Source of the DNA: Acidobacteriota bacterium
GTDB taxonomy: Bacteria > Acidobacteriota > Thermoanaerobaculia > Multivoradales > JAHEKO01
Length of the DNA stretch: 6,024 nucleotides
Direction: 5' to 3'
Assembly: GCA_029863825.1 (NCBI GenBank)
Contig: JAOTUP010000144.1
Location: 1-6,024, forward strand
Made by a program: the position numbers and the translations under genes. Below are positions 4,330 through 6,024 of the stretch, one piece after another. How positions within the stretch are numbered: position 1 is the first letter of the stretch; each line of letters starts with the position of its first letter. The notes beneath the pieces are model-generated. The model saw only the letters and a list, made by a program, of their open reading frames with translations, searched no databases and was not told the DNA's origin.

Positions 4330-6024
4330 TTGGCACCGGGGAAGGGTGCCGAGTTGCTCGGTATTGCTGCGGTTCTCGCTGCAACCCTGCTTGCCACCAG
4401 CTTCGTCAGCTATCACGCCGACGATCCAAGCGTGCTGTATCAGTCGTCAGACGCGGCGCCGATTCGCAACTGGATCGGACCGGTCGGTGCCGAGTTGTCT
4501 GCGCTGGGCTTCGGACTCCTCGGGCTCGCCGCACTCCTGCTGCCTCTGCTCCTCGTCGTCTTCGGGTGGCGGCGGTTGACCGCGCGCAGCGAAGTGCGAC
4601 CCTTTGGGCGGGGGATCGGCGGAGTGCTGTTGTTGCTCACGTTCCCGGGCTTGCTGCAGCTGACTCTCAGCGGAACTCTGTGGCGCGGCCTGGAGATCCC
4701 GTCGGGAGGCGGTCTCGGGATTCTCATCGCGGACAATCTGCAGCGGGCAGTTGGTTTTGCAGGTGCGCTGTTTATTCTCCTGGGAGCGGTGATGGCCGGG
4801 TCGGCGCTGCTCGTGCAGTCGACACTCGGCGAGCTTCTCGGCGGCTGGCTGGCGAAGCTGCGCGACCTGATGGACCGGGTACGATACGCCTTCTCGCGCC
4901 GTCGTCAGCGACGGCAGAAGGAGAAGTCACGTCAGCGCGTCATCGACAAGCATGTGCAGAGAGCGGAGGATAGAAGGCGGAAGTCCCAGGGAACACGCAA
5001 GGAAACGCCGGCGTTGGATCTGCCGCTCAAGGTCACCGAGAAGTCGGGGCAGGCTCCCTACCGAGTGCGCCGAGTGACGGCGAAGCCTGCGGCCGATGCG
5101 AACGCAGCGCCTGCCGCCGCGGCAGGCGCGAGGCCGCAGAAGAGGATTCCCTTTCCCGCCGAGTCGGGAGGCGACCATCGCGAACTGCCGCCGGTCAACC
5201 TGCTGCGAATCGAGAAGATGGAGTCTGCCATCGAAGAAGATGCCTTGGTCGAACTGGGCGACCTGATTCGCTCGCGCTGCGCCGAGTTCGGTGTGGAAGG
5301 CAAGATCGAAGCGATCACTCCAGGGCCGGTGATCACGGTCTACGAGTTCCAGCCGGCGCCCGGGGTCAAGGTGAGCCAGATCGTCAACCTGCAGGACGAT
5401 CTGGCGTTGGCGCTCAAAGCGGAGTCGGTGAGAATCGAGCGGCTTCCGGGCCGTTCGACGCTGGGCGTCGAAGTGCCGAACAAGGAGCGCGCGGTCATCA
5501 GGCTCGGCTACTTGCTCGACCAGGAGTCGTTCCGAAGAGCGCCGTCGGTGTTGACAATGGCTCTTGGAACGACGATTCACGGCGAGCCCTTCTTCGCCGA
5601 TCTCGCCACCATGCCCCATGTGCTCGTCGCAGGTGCCACCGGTGCGGGCAAGAGCGTCGGCCTGCAGAGCATGATCACATCGATCGTCTACAAGGCTCGG
5701 CGTGATCAGGTGCAGTTCATCTTCATCGATCCAAAGCGCATCGAACTTGGCGTCTACAAGGACATTCCCCACCTGAAGACCGAGGTGGTCGTCGAACCGA
5801 AGAAAGCGGCCAACGCCCTGCGCTGGGCAGTTGCCGAGATGGAGCGGCGCTACCGCTTGTTGGCCGAGGTCCACGTCCGCTCGTTGGAGTTTTACAACCA
5901 GGCGATCTCGGATCCGAAGGTGCGCGAACGTCTGGCCCTGACCGAGGGGTCTGAGCTCGACACGGCGGATTTGGCACCGCTTCCGTACTACGTGGTGGTG
6001 ATCGATGAGCTGGCAGATCTCATG
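4330..6024 (+). CDS. ftsK: DNA translocase FtsK, 5' part (3' end beyond window)
   Basis: FtsK is a septal, membrane-anchored DNA pump that moves chromosome ends and helps dimer resolution during division. From the TTG at 4330, 565 codons are present. Predicted membrane helices lie near residues 8-28, 53-79, 96-114 and 141-163. A basic, charged segment (189-224) and an Ala-rich linker (253-267) follow, then the alpha domain (about 288-395; ITPGPVITVYEFQPAPGVKV at 329-348) and the RecA-like motor. The motor shows Walker A GATGAGKS (435-442), FIDPKRIELGVYKDIPHL (465-482), ANALRWAVAEMERRY (494-508) and Walker B VVVIDELADLM (555-565), exactly where the window ends. The rest of the motor and any gamma domain lie outside. 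The linker is short compared with the E. coli protein. The start is uncertain: TTG 4330 has only weak GGCGAG before it, and a CTG at 4285 with AGGAG 6 bases upstream would add 15 residues. The strong AGGAGG/ATG at 4303-4312 is in another frame. Confidence 0.95.
   Translation, partial: MAPGKGAELLGIAAVLAATLLATSFVSYHADDPSVLYQSSDAAPIRNWIGPVGAELSALGFGLLGLAALLLPLLLVVFGWRRLTARSEVRPFGRGIGGVLLLLTFPGLLQLTLSGTLWRGLEIPSGGGLGILIADNLQRAVGFAGALFILLGAVMAGSALLVQSTLGELLGGWLAKLRDLMDRVRYAFSRRRQRRQKEKSRQRVIDKHVQRAEDRRRKSQGTRKETPALDLPLKVTEKSGQAPYRVRRVTAKPAADANAAPAAAAGARPQKRIPFPAESGGDHRELPPVNLLRIEKMESAIEEDALVELGDLIRSRCAEFGVEGKIEAITPGPVITVYEFQPAPGVKVSQIVNLQDDLALALKAESVRIERLPGRSTLGVEVPNKERAVIRLGYLLDQESFRRAPSVLTMALGTTIHGEPFFADLATMPHVLVAGATGAGKSVGLQSMITSIVYKARRDQVQFIFIDPKRIELGVYKDIPHLKTEVVVEPKKAANALRWAVAEMERRYRLLAEVHVRSLEFYNQAISDPKVRERLALTEGSELDTADLAPLPYYVVVIDELADLM
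5107..5129 (+). repeat. Strong hairpin inside the ftsK linker-coding region
   Basis: Perfect inverted repeat: the 9-base arms GCGCCTGCC (5107-5115) and GGCAGGCGC (5121-5129) enclose a 5-base loop. It lies inside ftsK where the Ala-rich linker between the membrane and motor parts is encoded. It may be a side effect of GCN/GGC alanine and glycine codons, or a translational pause structure. Confidence 0.5.

Noticed and set aside
4339..4346. GGGAAGGG, a match to the E. coli FtsK-orienting KOPS consensus GGGNAGGG, at the start of ftsK
   Set aside because: A 7-base specific motif is expected about once by chance in 6 kb on both strands, and KOPS sequence is not assured outside gammaproteobacteria.
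4304..4350. Resemblance to the RNase P RNA core (GAAAGTCCGG near 4312-4320 followed by GGGTGCC)
   Set aside because: Only about ten bases match, and the downstream sequence is clearly FtsK coding with no other conserved RNase P elements.
4927..5874. 315-residue open frame on the minus strand opposite ftsK
   Set aside because: Antisense to the conserved FtsK alpha and motor domains, with His/Arg/Asp-rich composition and no recognisable motif; a codon-bias shadow.

Overview
The window is ordinary, compact, high-GC bacterial chromosome with moderately GC-rich third codon positions. It holds two divergent blocks around a 197-bp intergenic region (2981-3177). I found no mobile element, CRISPR array, tRNA or rRNA. 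The gene set (a MoxR/DUF58/Bat cluster, RsmA, and an FtsK with the DPKRIELGVY variant of the motor motif) fits a Gram-negative-type high-GC lineage such as Acidobacteriota or a related phylum. That placement is a low-confidence guess from protein style, not a demonstrated assignment.

Left block, minus strand, transcribed from about 3000 down to 1: moxR (AAA+ ATPase, 1991-2980), a DUF58 protein with a von Willebrand A-type metal site (992-1918), a short BatD-like membrane protein (66-995), and the first 23 residues of a BatA/vWA-type membrane protein (1-69, running off the window). The last three overlap by 4 bases each (ATGA and GTGA), so they are almost certainly one translationally coupled operon. 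The only real gap, between moxR and the DUF58 gene, carries a perfect 8-bp-stem hairpin. This is the classic MoxR plus vWA/Bat 'aerotolerance' layout: an AAA+ ATPase thought to act with vWA partners and membrane Bat proteins at the cell envelope. The exact cellular substrate is not settled for the family.

Right block, plus strand: rsmA (16S rRNA dimethyltransferase, 3178-3978), then a 351-bp stretch without a convincing gene but with several inverted repeats and a possible extended -10 promoter. Next comes the 5' part of ftsK (DNA translocase, from about 4330 to the window end). The ftsK product shows four predicted membrane segments, a short charged/Ala-rich linker, the alpha domain and the RecA-like motor up to Walker B, where the window stops. 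Its start codon is unclear: the best Shine-Dalgarno/ATG pair (4303-4312) is out of frame with the protein.

I do not see a convincing undescribed system here. The most useful second-look points are the moxR/DUF58 intercistronic hairpin, the ftsK start/frame puzzle, a strong hairpin inside the ftsK linker, and the short architecture of the BatD-like protein.
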